Positions 35,064 through 42,884 of a stretch of DNA of 63,496 nt are shown here, piece after piece. Numbering within the stretch: the stretch's first letter is position 1; each line of letters starts with the position of its first letter. The position numbers and the translations under genes are program-made. Source of the DNA: Mycobacterium scrofulaceum (GTDB taxonomy: Bacteria; Actinomycetota; Actinomycetes; Mycobacteriales; Mycobacteriaceae); contig NZ_LZJW01000073.1 of assembly GCF_001667885.1 (NCBI RefSeq), positions 1 to 63,496 of the forward strand. Direction: 5' to 3'. The notes beneath the pieces are model-generated. The model was given only the letters and a program-made list of their open reading frames with translations. It searched no databases and was not told the DNA's origin.

Positions 35064-35576
35064 ATGGGCGTGGCTGCCTCACGACCGCCGAAGCGTGACC
35101 CGATCGCCGCGGCGCGCGACAACTGGGAGCGCTCCGGGTGGGCCGACGTCGCGCAGGGGATGGTGGCGGTGACGTCGGTGATGCGGGCGCACCAGATCTT
35201 GCTGGCCCGCGTCGAGACGGCGTTGCGTCCCTACGACCTGAGCTTCTCCCGTTATGAGTTGCTGCGGCTGTTGGCGTTCAGTCGCACCGGCGCGCTGCCG
35301 ATCACCAAGGCATCCGACCGGCTGCAGGTCCACGTCACCAGCGTGACCCACGCCATCCGCCGGCTGGAGGCCGACGGACTCGTGCAGCGGGTGCCGCACC
35401 CGACCGACGGGCGCACCACGCTGGTGCAGATCACCGACCTGGGTCGCTCGACGGTGGAGGACGCCACGGTCACGCTCAACGAGCAGGTGTTCGCCGACGT
35501 CGGGATGTCGGAAAGCGAAGCGCGAGCGCTGGTTTCGTCGATCGAGTCCCTGCGCCGCGACGCGGGCGATTTCTGA
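35064..35576 (+). CDS. MarR-family transcriptional regulator
   Basis: A 170-aa winged-helix protein: FSRYELLRLLAFSRTGALPI, KASDRLQVHVTSVTHAIRRLEADGLVQRV (recognition helix) and the wing HPTDGRTTLVQITDLG. The ATG follows the aminotransferase stop directly, so it is the last gene of the cluster. It probably controls the cluster in response to a small ligand; the inverted repeat at 30565 is a candidate site. It ends two bases from the convergent hydrolase. Confidence 0.87.
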   Translation: MGVAASRPPKRDPIAAARDNWERSGWADVAQGMVAVTSVMRAHQILLARVETALRPYDLSFSRYELLRLLAFSRTGALPITKASDRLQVHVTSVTHAIRRLEADGLVQRVPHPTDGRTTLVQITDLGRSTVEDATVTLNEQVFADVGMSESEARALVSSIESLRRDAGDF

Positions 35577-35578
35577 GT

Positions 35579-36448
35579 TCAGCCGCTCCGGACCGCCGCG
35601 GCGACGCTTTGTGGGGCTTCGGATTGCGGGTAGTGGCCGACACCGGGAAGCTCGGTGATCCTGGCCTGCGGCAGCGCCTTGCTGGCCTGTTCGAGGACGT
35701 GACGACCCGATACCGGGTCATCGAGCCCCCAAACCAGATGCAGTGGGCCGTTCCAATTGGCCAGAGCCGTCTCCCAACGACGGTGATGGACCGCGCGCTC
35801 GGCGTTGTACTTGATCAGCCGGTGCGCGAGCCTGTGACCGTTTTCTCGCGACATCCCGAGCCATAGGTCGTCGAATTCAGCGTCCGTGAGCCGCGATCCG
35901 CGCACCGCATCCAGCCCGGAGCGGACCCTCGCGGCGCCGATACGCGCGGCCAACAGCTTGCCGACGACCGGCAACACCAGCAGTCTCTGCAGACGTGTCG
36001 GGCGGTAGGCGCTGTAAACGATGCCGGAGTTCATCAGGACCAGCCCGTCGATGCCGAAGCCGAGTCGCCCCCGGTTGGCCCGGTCGACGAGTTCCTGGCC
36101 GACGATCCCGCCGTAGTCGTGAACCACCAAGCGCAGCGAACCGACGCCCAGGTGTGTCACGAGATCCTCTACGGTGTCGGCTGATTCGGCCACGGAGTAG
36201 TCGTAAGGGTTGGGCTTGTCCGAGGCCCCGTAGCCGAGGAAGTCCAGCGTGATGACGTGGTGGTCGGAAGCCAGGTCGGCCGCCACCGCTGCGTAGTCAT
36301 AGGACCAGGTGGGGAAGCCGTGCAGCAGTAACACCGGCGGGCCCGCGCCACGCCGCCGGAACGCGATGTGATGACCCCGCCGGCTTATCAGCGTTTCGTT
36401 TTCCTGAATCCACGCGGCCGCCCGGGGCGCTTCAGGTCGGTCGATCAC
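35579..36448 (-). CDS. Alpha/beta hydrolase (haloalkane dehalogenase/epoxide hydrolase-like)
   Basis: A 289-aa hydrolase with oxyanion HGFPTWSYDY, nucleophile Asp111 in RLVVHDYGGIVG (Asp rather than Ser, as in dehalogenases and epoxide hydrolases) and the catalytic His in PGVGHYPQSEAP. LDFLGYGASDKP is also typical. It starts at GTG 36448 and is divergent from the TetR gene at 36565, probably its regulator. Confidence 0.85.
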   Translation of the reverse strand: MIDRPEAPRAAAWIQENETLISRRGHHIAFRRRGAGPPVLLLHGFPTWSYDYAAVAADLASDHHVITLDFLGYGASDKPNPYDYSVAESADTVEDLVTHLGVGSLRLVVHDYGGIVGQELVDRANRGRLGFGIDGLVLMNSGIVYSAYRPTRLQRLLVLPVVGKLLAARIGAARVRSGLDAVRGSRLTDAEFDDLWLGMSRENGHRLAHRLIKYNAERAVHHRRWETALANWNGPLHLVWGLDDPVSGRHVLEQASKALPQARITELPGVGHYPQSEAPQSVAAAVRSG

Positions 36449-36497
36449 AATGCCACCTCGGTGTTCGGCAGGGTTTCTGAATGCACTACGACATCCA

Positions 36498-36513
36498 AAT
36501 ACAGTTGTGTATT
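36498..36513. promoter_or_regulatory. Candidate TetR operator
   Basis: A perfect inverted repeat AATACA-GTTG-TGTATT in the gap between the divergent hydrolase and TetR genes. A looser outer pair, GACAT (36490-36494) and ATGTC (36525-36529), surrounds it. Confidence 0.5.
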
Positions 36514-36564
36514 AGAATGCAGATATGTCAGGCTCATGTCAAGCGCACGGATGAGGAGGCCGCG

Positions 36565-37179
36565 GTGGCTCGCTTGACCCGCAGTGAGCAACGGGAACAA
36601 ACGCGGCAACGGCTCGTCGAGTCGGCCGGAAAAGTGTTCAGCCGGGTCGGATTCGAAGCGGCGCCCATCGACGTCATCGCCGAGGAAGCCGGCTTCTCGC
36701 GCGGCGCCTTCTACTCGAACTTCGCGTCCAAGGACGAGTTGTTCCTCGAGCTCATCCGCCATCACCTCGACGCGGAGATCGAGACCCTTGGCCGCTCGCT
36801 CGATCGCGTCAAGTCCGCTTCCGACCTCGCCCCGGCGATCGAGCGCCGCTACCAGGTCCTCGGCGAAGACAGCGGGTGGTGCTTGCTGACCACCGAGTTC
36901 CAGCTTTACGCCATGCGCGGGGGCGCCAAGGCCGACGAGTTCGCGACGATCTACGAGTCCTACCGACGCCGGCTCGGCGAGCTCATCGCCATCCACTTCG
37001 ACCGTCTCGGCATCGAATCAGCACTCACGCCATACGAATTCGGTGTCGCGCAGATCGCGCTCTCGCACGGGCTGGCCCTGCAGCGGGCTGCGAACGGATC
37101 CCTGAAAGCCAACCTGCCGGCCCGCGCCCTCGCCACGTTCGTCCGCGGAGCCCTCGCCGAACGCCGCTCGGGCCGTTAG
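36565..37179 (+). CDS. TetR-family transcriptional regulator
   Basis: About 204 aa from GTG 36565, five bases after AGGAGG (36554-36559). The helix-turn-helix is clear: RQRLVESAGKVFSRVGFEAA and PIDVIAEEAGFSRGAFYSNFASKDELF. The C-terminal ligand domain is unassigned. A longer frame back to 36481 crosses the operator and is rejected. It likely represses itself and the divergent hydrolase. Its stop overlaps the convergent mmsB by four bases. Confidence 0.88.
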   Translation: MARLTRSEQREQTRQRLVESAGKVFSRVGFEAAPIDVIAEEAGFSRGAFYSNFASKDELFLELIRHHLDAEIETLGRSLDRVKSASDLAPAIERRYQVLGEDSGWCLLTTEFQLYAMRGGAKADEFATIYESYRRRLGELIAIHFDRLGIESALTPYEFGVAQIALSHGLALQRAANGSLKANLPARALATFVRGALAERRSGR

Positions 37180-38051
37180 CCGTTACGCAGCATCTGGATG
37201 ACGGCGCTGAAGTCCTTGTCGGCGTGATCGGCCGCGAACTCGGCGTAGATCTCGGCGGCGTGTCTGCCCAGCGGCGCCGCCGACCCGGTCGACTTCACCG
37301 CGTCCATGGCCAGGCCCAGGTCCTTGTTCATCAGCGCGGTCGCGAAACCCGGCTTGAAGTCGTTGTTGGCGGGCGATGTCGGCACCGGCCCCGGCACCGG
37401 GCAGTTGGTGTGCACGGCCCAGCAGTTGCCGGTCGCGCCGGTGATGACGTCGAAGAGGGACTGCGCCGACAACCCGAGCTTCTCGGCGAGGACGAACGCC
37501 TCGCCGATGGCGATCTGCTGGACCGCCAGCACCATGTTGTTGCACACCTTGGCGGCCTGCCCGGCGCCCGCGGTGCCGCAGTGAATCACCTTGCCCGCCA
37601 TGGGTTCCAGCACCGGACGAGCGCGTTCCAAGGCGTCGTCGTCGCCGCCCACCATGAACGCCAGCGTCCCGGCGACGGCGCCCTTCACGCCGCCGGAGAC
37701 CGGCGCGTCCAGCTGCGACACCCCGTGCGACTCCGCGAGCGCGTGCACCTCGCGGGCGTCGTCCACTGAAATGGTCGAGCTGTCGATGAACAACGCGCCC
37801 GCTGTGGCGGCCGGCAGAATGTCGGCGTAGCAGCGCTTCACCAGGTCGCCGTTGGGCAGCATGGTGATCACCACGTCGGCGCCGGCCACGGCGTCGGCGG
37901 CGCTGTCGAACGTCGTGACACCGTTGCCGGCCGCGGCGGCGACGGCCGCGGGCACCGGGTCGAAGCCGCGCACCGTGTGGCCCGCGGCCACCAGGTTCGC
38001 CGACATCGGCCCGCCCATGTTGCCCAGGCCGAGGAAAGCGATGCTCGTCAT
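37176..38051 (-). CDS. mmsB: 3-hydroxyisobutyrate dehydrogenase
   Basis: A 291-aa protein: NAD motif IAFLGLGNMGGPMSANLVAAG, the substrate-binding APVSGGVKGA and the catalytic Lys in GAGQAAKVCNNMVLA. It oxidises 3-hydroxyisobutyrate to methylmalonate semialdehyde in valine catabolism, the substrate of MmsA. Order mmsA-fadE9-mmsB is that of M. tuberculosis Rv0753c-Rv0751c. The start at ATG 38051 lies ten bases after fadE9. Confidence 0.93.
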   Translation of the reverse strand: MTSIAFLGLGNMGGPMSANLVAAGHTVRGFDPVPAAVAAAAGNGVTTFDSAADAVAGADVVITMLPNGDLVKRCYADILPAATAGALFIDSSTISVDDAREVHALAESHGVSQLDAPVSGGVKGAVAGTLAFMVGGDDDALERARPVLEPMAGKVIHCGTAGAGQAAKVCNNMVLAVQQIAIGEAFVLAEKLGLSAQSLFDVITGATGNCWAVHTNCPVPGPVPTSPANNDFKPGFATALMNKDLGLAMDAVKSTGSAAPLGRHAAEIYAEFAADHADKDFSAVIQMLRNG

Positions 38052-38061
38052 GGTCGCCTTT

Positions 38062-39222
38062 CTACGCGCTCGCCCGCACTCGCGCGGCCTCGGCCCGGCC
38101 GACGACCACCCGCATGATCTCGTTGGTGCCCTCCAGGATGCGGTGCACGCGCAGGTCGCGAACGATCTTTTCCAGCCCGTACTCCCGCAGGTAGCCGTAG
38201 CCACCGTGCAGCTGCAGCGCCTTGTCGGCCACCTCGAAGCAGGTGTCGGTGACGTAGCGCTTGGCCATCGCGCACAGCTCGACCTTGTCGGGGTCGTCGT
38301 TGTCCAACGCATCCGCCGCCCGCCACAACATCATTCGCGATGTTTCCAGCCCGGTGGCCATGTCGGCCAGGGTGAACCGGATGGTGGGCTCGTCGAGCAG
38401 GGCCTTGCCGAACGCCGCCCGTTCCCGAACGTAGGCGCCCGCCTTGTCGAAGGCGGACTGGGCACCACCCAGCGAGCACGCCGCGATGTTGAGCCGGCCG
38501 CCGTTCAGGCCGTTCATCGCGATGCCGAAACCGGCGCCCTCGCCGTCGGCGCCGCCCAGCATGGCCTCGGCGGGCACCCGAACACCCTCGAGGATCACCT
38601 GCGCGGTCGGCTGCGCGTGCCAGCCCATCTTCTCTTCCGGCGCCCCGAAACTGAGGCCCGGGGAACCCTTTTCGACGACGAAGGCCGAGATGCCGCGCGG
38701 CCCGTCACCGCCGGTCCTGGCCATCACCACATACACGTCCGAGGCGCCCGCGCCGGAGATGAACTGCTTGACACCGTCGAGCACGTAGTCGCCACCCTGC
38801 CGGACGGCTCGGGTGCTCAGGGCGCTGGCGTCCGAGCCCGCGCCCGGCTCGGTGAGGCAGTAGCTGGCGATGACGTCCATCGCGGCCAGCCGCGGCACCC
38901 ATTCCTTGCGCTGCTCGGGGGTGCCGAACTTGTCGATCATCCACGCGCACATGTTGTGGATGGACAGGAACGCCGCGATGGTCGGGCACGCGATGGCCAA
39001 CTGCTCGAAGATGCGGACCCCGTCGAGCCGGCGCAGGCCGCTGCCGCCGACGTCCTCGCGGCAGTAGATCGCCGCCATGCCGAGCTCGGCGGACTCCCGC
39101 AACACGTCGGTCGGAAAGTGTTTGGCGGCATCCCATTCCAGGGTGTGCGGGGCCATGCGTTTGGCGGCGAACGCGGCCGCCGTATCGGTGATGACCCGCT
39201 CGTCGTCGTTCAGGGTGAACAT
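38062..39222 (-). CDS. fadE9: Acyl-CoA dehydrogenase (isobutyryl-CoA type, FadE9)
   Basis: A 386-aa flavoprotein. YCLTEPGAGSDASALSTRA and KQFISGAGASDVYVV mark the flavin/substrate region, and the C-terminal QLHGGYGYLREYGLEKIVRD carries the FAD contact. The catalytic Glu is expected in the RILEGTNEIMRVVV block. Together with mmsA and mmsB it fits oxidation of isobutyryl-CoA in valine breakdown. Six bases separate it from mmsA. Confidence 0.92.
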   Translation of the reverse strand: MFTLNDDERVITDTAAAFAAKRMAPHTLEWDAAKHFPTDVLRESAELGMAAIYCREDVGGSGLRRLDGVRIFEQLAIACPTIAAFLSIHNMCAWMIDKFGTPEQRKEWVPRLAAMDVIASYCLTEPGAGSDASALSTRAVRQGGDYVLDGVKQFISGAGASDVYVVMARTGGDGPRGISAFVVEKGSPGLSFGAPEEKMGWHAQPTAQVILEGVRVPAEAMLGGADGEGAGFGIAMNGLNGGRLNIAACSLGGAQSAFDKAGAYVRERAAFGKALLDEPTIRFTLADMATGLETSRMMLWRAADALDNDDPDKVELCAMAKRYVTDTCFEVADKALQLHGGYGYLREYGLEKIVRDLRVHRILEGTNEIMRVVVGRAEAARVRASA

Positions 39223-39228
39223 GATGCC

Positions 39229-40749
39229 TTAATCCATTGTGGGAATCACGAATTCGGCACCGTCCTTGATGCCGGACGGCCACCGCGACGTGACGGTCTT
39301 GACCTTGGTGTAGAACTGGATCGAGGCCGGGCCGTGCTGGTTGAGGTCGCCGAATCCGGAGCGCTTCCAACCGCCGAAGGTGTGGTAGGCCACCGGAACC
39401 GGGATCGGCACGTTGACGCCGACCATGCCCACCTGCACCCGGGACACGAAGTCACGCGCGGCGTCGCCGTCACGGGTGAAGACCGCGACGCCGTTGCCGT
39501 ACTCGTGCTGAGAAGGAAGCGCCAGCGCTTCTTCGTAGGTCGTGGCCCTTACGATGCACAGCACGGGTCCGAAGATCTCGTCGGTGTAGATCGACATGTC
39601 CGGGGTGACGTGGTCGAACAGCGTTGGGCCGATGAAGAATCCGCCCTCGAGGCTCGCGTCGTCGAAGGTCAGGTCGTCGCTGCCGCGTTCGCGCCCGTCG
39701 ATCACGATCTCCGCGCCCGCGGCCACACCCTGCTCGATGTAATCGCGCACGCGGGCCAGCGCGGCCTCGGTGACGAGCGGGCCGTAGTCGGCCTTGGGGT
39801 CCAGGCTGTGGCCCACGCGCAGGTTGTTGATCCGGTCAATGAGCCTGGCGCGCAGCCGGTTCGCGGTCTGCTCGCCGACCGGCACGGCGACGCTGATCGC
39901 CATGCACCGTTCGCCCGCGCTGCCGTATCCGGCGCCGATCAGCGCGTCGACGGCCTGGTCGAGGTCCGCGTCGGGCATCACGATCATGTGGTTCTTGGCA
40001 CCGCCGAAGCACTGCGCCCGCTTGCCGGTGGCCGCGGCCGTCGCGTAGATGTACTGCGCGATGTCGGAGCTGCCGACGAAGCCCACCGCCTGGATGTCGG
40101 GGTGGTGCAGGATCGCGTCCACGGCCTCCTTGTCGCCGTGCACCACCTGGAAGACGCCGGGCGGCAGGCCCGCCTCGAGGAACAGCTCGGCCAGCCGCAC
40201 CGGGACCGAGGGATCGCGCTCGCTGGGCTTGAGGATGAACGCGTTGCCGCATGCCAGGGCCGGTCCGGCCTTCCACAGCGGGATCATGGCCGGGAAGTTG
40301 AACGGGGTGATGCCCGCGACCACGCCCAGCGGCTGGCGCAGCGAGTACACGTCGATGCCGGGGCCGGCGCCCTCGCTGTACTCGCCCTTGAGCAGATGGG
40401 GGATGCCGATGGCGAACTCGATGACCTCGATGCCGCGCTGGATGTCACCGCGGGCGTCGGCCAGCGTCTTGCCGTGCTCGAGGGACAGCAGCTCGGCCAG
40501 TTCGTCGTTGTGCTCGTTGACCAGCTCGATGAAACGCATCATCACACGTGCGCGGCGCTGCGGATTCCATGCCGTCCAACCCTTTTGAGCCTCGACGGCC
40601 GACGCCACCGCGGCGTCGACGTCGGCCTTGCCGGCCATCGGCACCTGCGCCTGCACCTCGCCGGTGCTCGGGTTGAAGACGTCGGCGGTGCGGCTGGACT
40701 GGCCGGCGGTGCGCTGCCCGTCGATGAAGTGGGGGATTTGTGTGCTCAT
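39229..40749 (-). CDS. mmsA: Methylmalonate-semialdehyde dehydrogenase (CoA-acylating)
   Basis: A 506-aa aldehyde dehydrogenase. GITPFNFPAMIPLWKAGPAL, the catalytic Cys in GSAGERCMAISVAVPVG and the FTRDGDAARDFVSRVQVGMVGVN end identify the MmsA subfamily, which forms propionyl-CoA from methylmalonate semialdehyde. It is the first gene of the operon. Upstream (40781-40796) an imperfect palindrome may be the operator. Confidence 0.94.
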   Translation of the reverse strand: MSTQIPHFIDGQRTAGQSSRTADVFNPSTGEVQAQVPMAGKADVDAAVASAVEAQKGWTAWNPQRRARVMMRFIELVNEHNDELAELLSLEHGKTLADARGDIQRGIEVIEFAIGIPHLLKGEYSEGAGPGIDVYSLRQPLGVVAGITPFNFPAMIPLWKAGPALACGNAFILKPSERDPSVPVRLAELFLEAGLPPGVFQVVHGDKEAVDAILHHPDIQAVGFVGSSDIAQYIYATAAATGKRAQCFGGAKNHMIVMPDADLDQAVDALIGAGYGSAGERCMAISVAVPVGEQTANRLRARLIDRINNLRVGHSLDPKADYGPLVTEAALARVRDYIEQGVAAGAEIVIDGRERGSDDLTFDDASLEGGFFIGPTLFDHVTPDMSIYTDEIFGPVLCIVRATTYEEALALPSQHEYGNGVAVFTRDGDAARDFVSRVQVGMVGVNVPIPVPVAYHTFGGWKRSGFGDLNQHGPASIQFYTKVKTVTSRWPSGIKDGAEFVIPTMD

Positions 40750-40780
40750 GGTGCCCTCGAGTCGTCGTTACCCAGCGAAT

Positions 40781-40796
40781 ACTTGCATATCCTAGT
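40781..40796. promoter_or_regulatory. Imperfect palindrome upstream of mmsA
   Basis: ACTTGCATATCCTAGT matches its own reverse complement at 12 of 16 positions (ACT-n-G-n-ATAT-n-C-n-AGT). It lies about 30 bases before the mmsA start in an otherwise AT-richer 73-bp gap. A regulator is not identified. Confidence 0.3.
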
Positions 40797-40822
40797 AACT
40801 TGGCTCGGGCGTGGCAAGGCGT

Positions 40823-41314
40823 TCAGTGTTTGCGTACGACGCGCTCGGCTTCGCCGCGCTTCCAGATGGTGATGTCCAGGTGGCCATCGGTCACCTCGAC
40901 CGCAGACCCACCGGTCACGTCGGCCCGGTAGAAGTGGTCGAACTCCTGCCCTCGAATGTCCAAGCCGGTCTCTTCGTAGAGTGCTCCGGCGAACCGTTGA
41001 CGCAAGGCCCCGTCGGCGACGTTTTCGACGACGCCAAACAACTTCGCGTCGCCGTCTTTGACCTCGGTGTCGACCGTGGCGGTGTGCAGGCAGAAGCGCG
41101 GATCGCGAGACAGGTCATGGAATTTGGTCGTACCCGGCATGCCGACGATCCACAGCTGATCCTCGAAGATCCTCGGCTCGATCGGGCTGATCCGGGGAAA
41201 TCCGTCCGAGCGAAGCGTGGCCAGCATGCACAGGTTGCCAGTCGCCGCGTGGCGGCGAGCGAAAACGGCCGCGATTCGCGGGGCGACATGCGTGAACTCT
41301 CTCCAGCTGATCAT
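40823..41314 (-). CDS. PPOX-class / flavin-reductase-like split-barrel protein
   Basis: A 163-aa split-barrel protein: GNLCMLATLRSDGFPRISPIEP and TKFHDLSRDPRFCLHTA are the strand-loop segments of pyridoxamine-5'-phosphate-oxidase-like proteins, which in mycobacteria often bind F420, FMN or haem. The cofactor cannot be decided here. The C-terminus ITIWKRGEAERVVRKH is basic. It stands between mmsA and the reductase and could be transcribed with either. Confidence 0.78.
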   Translation of the reverse strand: MISWREFTHVAPRIAAVFARRHAATGNLCMLATLRSDGFPRISPIEPRIFEDQLWIVGMPGTTKFHDLSRDPRFCLHTATVDTEVKDGDAKLFGVVENVADGALRQRFAGALYEETGLDIRGQEFDHFYRADVTGGSAVEVTDGHLDITIWKRGEAERVVRKH

Positions 41315-41329
41315 GGCGCGACCGTAGCC

Positions 41330-42208
41330 TCACGTGGGGTAGTTCCCGGCCTCCAGGTCGGCCAGCAGGCTCGGATGCACGGGGTGCCAGTCGAATCTGT
41401 CGCGCGTCAGCTCGCTCGAGGCCGGCTGGTCCTGGGCGAAGATCGCGCCCAGGAACCCGAAATGCTCCGCGGGGACCGACGCCGTGGGGAGATCGAGCTG
41501 GCGACCGATCGCCTCGGCGAGAGCGCGCATCGGGTCGCCCTCGTCGCCGACGGCGTGCGCCACCGTCCCCGGCGTGGCGTCCTCGAGGACCAGGCGGAAC
41601 AGGCGGGCGGCGTCGAGGACGTGCACGGCGGGCCAGCGCTGGGTGCCGTCGCCGACGTATCCGGACACCCCGGTTCGTCGGGCGGCCTCGACGAGCAGGG
41701 AGGCGAAACCGCAGGGGCCGCCGGCCCGATGGACGGAGCGGGGGAGGCGGACCACCGCCGAACGGACTCCTCGGGCCGCCAGTTCCAAGGCGGCGTGCGC
41801 GTTTCGGGCGCGCCCGCCGATCGGGCCCTCCGTCGGCGGCGCATCCCGCTCGGTGGAGGCGCGACCGGGGATGGGAGGCGTGCCCGACGCCATCACGAAC
41901 GGCTTGCCGGTCCCGTCGAGCGCGGCGCCGAACGCCTCGACCGCGCCGGCTTCCTGGGCGACCGCCTTGTCGAAGTCGTCGAAGTGCAGGAAGGCGAGGT
42001 GAACGACCCCGTCGGACTCCTTGGCGCCCGTGCGCAGGCTCTCCGGGTCGTCGAGGTCGCCGGGTAGCACGTCGGCCCCCAGGGCTCGGGCGGCCCGCGC
42101 CGACGCGTCGGAGCGCGCCAACGCCAGGACCTCGTGGCCCGCGCCGATGAGCTCGGGCACGACGGCCGAACCGATCCCGCCGGTGGCGCCGGTGACGAAC
42201 ACGCGCAT
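41330..42208 (-). CDS. NAD-dependent epimerase/reductase (extended SDR-like)
   Basis: About 292 aa from ATG 42208 (ATG 42214 adds two residues). NAD(P) motif RVFVTGATGGIGSAVVPELI; DGVVHLAFLHFDDFDKAV; PAVHVLDAARLFRLVLED near the C-terminus. It belongs to the NAD(P)-binding/atypical SDR group close to NmrA-type reductases; no clear YxxxK is seen. GAGGAGATGC precedes the start. It is divergent from a TetR gene and two tandem operators lie between them. Confidence 0.82.
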   Translation of the reverse strand: MRVFVTGATGGIGSAVVPELIGAGHEVLALARSDASARAARALGADVLPGDLDDPESLRTGAKESDGVVHLAFLHFDDFDKAVAQEAGAVEAFGAALDGTGKPFVMASGTPPIPGRASTERDAPPTEGPIGGRARNAHAALELAARGVRSAVVRLPRSVHRAGGPCGFASLLVEAARRTGVSGYVGDGTQRWPAVHVLDAARLFRLVLEDATPGTVAHAVGDEGDPMRALAEAIGRQLDLPTASVPAEHFGFLGAIFAQDQPASSELTRDRFDWHPVHPSLLADLEAGNYPT

Positions 42209-42222
42209 GAGCATCTCCTCGA

Positions 42223-42279
42223 GTGATGGGACTTATGTCTCATCACGCTAGCAGAGTGATGGGACAAATGTCGCATCGC
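42223..42279. promoter_or_regulatory. Two tandem TetR-type operators
   Basis: Site 1 (42223-42246) has arms GTGATGGGAC and GTCTCATCAC around TTAT; site 2 (42256-42279) has GTGATGGGAC and GTCGCATCGC around AAAT. The shared core is TGGGAC-4-GTC-n-CATC. They are 33 bp apart, about three helical turns. A -10 TACGAT (42280-42285) follows site 2, six bases before ATG 42292, so the TetR message looks leaderless and both sites flank the promoters. Confidence 0.65.
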
Positions 42280-42291
42280 TACGATGACCGG

Positions 42292-42864
42292 ATGCCCCGT
42301 TGGGAACCGGATGCGCGCGCGCGGTTGGTCGCCGCCGCCCTGCAGCTGTTCTCTGACCAGGGTTACGACCGGACCACCGTCGCCGAGATCGCCGATCGGG
42401 CCGGCCTGACGAAGAGCACCTTCTTCCGGTACTTCCCCGACAAGCGGGAGGTCCTGGCGGCCGGCCAGGAGACCCTCGCGCGACTGCTGACCGAGGGCAT
42501 CGCCTCGGCGCCCCCGGACGCAAGCCCGCTCGCCGCGGTCGCCGCCGGACTGCGGCGGGCGACCGGGCCGTTGGCGCCGTTCAATCGCCAGCTGGGTCCC
42601 CGGCTGCAGGCCGTCATCGCCAGCAGCACCGAGCTGCAGGAGCGCGACGCGCTCAAACAGGTCGGCCTGGCCGCGGCCACGGCCGACGCGTTGCGCGCGC
42701 GGGGCGTGCCGAACAGGGCCGCGGCGCTGGCCGCCGAGCTGGGCGTGCTCGCGTTCAAGGAGGCCTACGCCGAATGGCTCGCCGGGGACGACGACCAGGA
42801 CCTCGGTGAATTGGCCGTCAAGGCCCTCGATGACCTCCGCGCCGCGGCCGCCGACATCGGCTGA
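42292..42864 (+). CDS. TetR-family transcriptional regulator
   Basis: A 190-aa regulator: RARLVAAALQLFSDQGYDRT and TVAEIADRAGLTKSTFFRYFPDKREVL are the TetR helix-turn-helix. The start ATG 42292 is preferred over a frame beginning at 42223 that would read through both operators. It probably represses itself and the divergent reductase. The C-terminal domain gives no ligand hint. Confidence 0.88.
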   Translation: MPRWEPDARARLVAAALQLFSDQGYDRTTVAEIADRAGLTKSTFFRYFPDKREVLAAGQETLARLLTEGIASAPPDASPLAAVAAGLRRATGPLAPFNRQLGPRLQAVIASSTELQERDALKQVGLAAATADALRARGVPNRAAALAAELGVLAFKEAYAEWLAGDDDQDLGELAVKALDDLRAAAADIG

Positions 42865-42884
42865 GCGCGCTAGCCTTCAGGCGT

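Noticed and set aside
37852..40872. A 1006-codon open frame on the plus strand
   Set aside because: Antisense to mmsB, fadE9 and mmsA, all of which have full family motifs; no domain is visible in the long frame.
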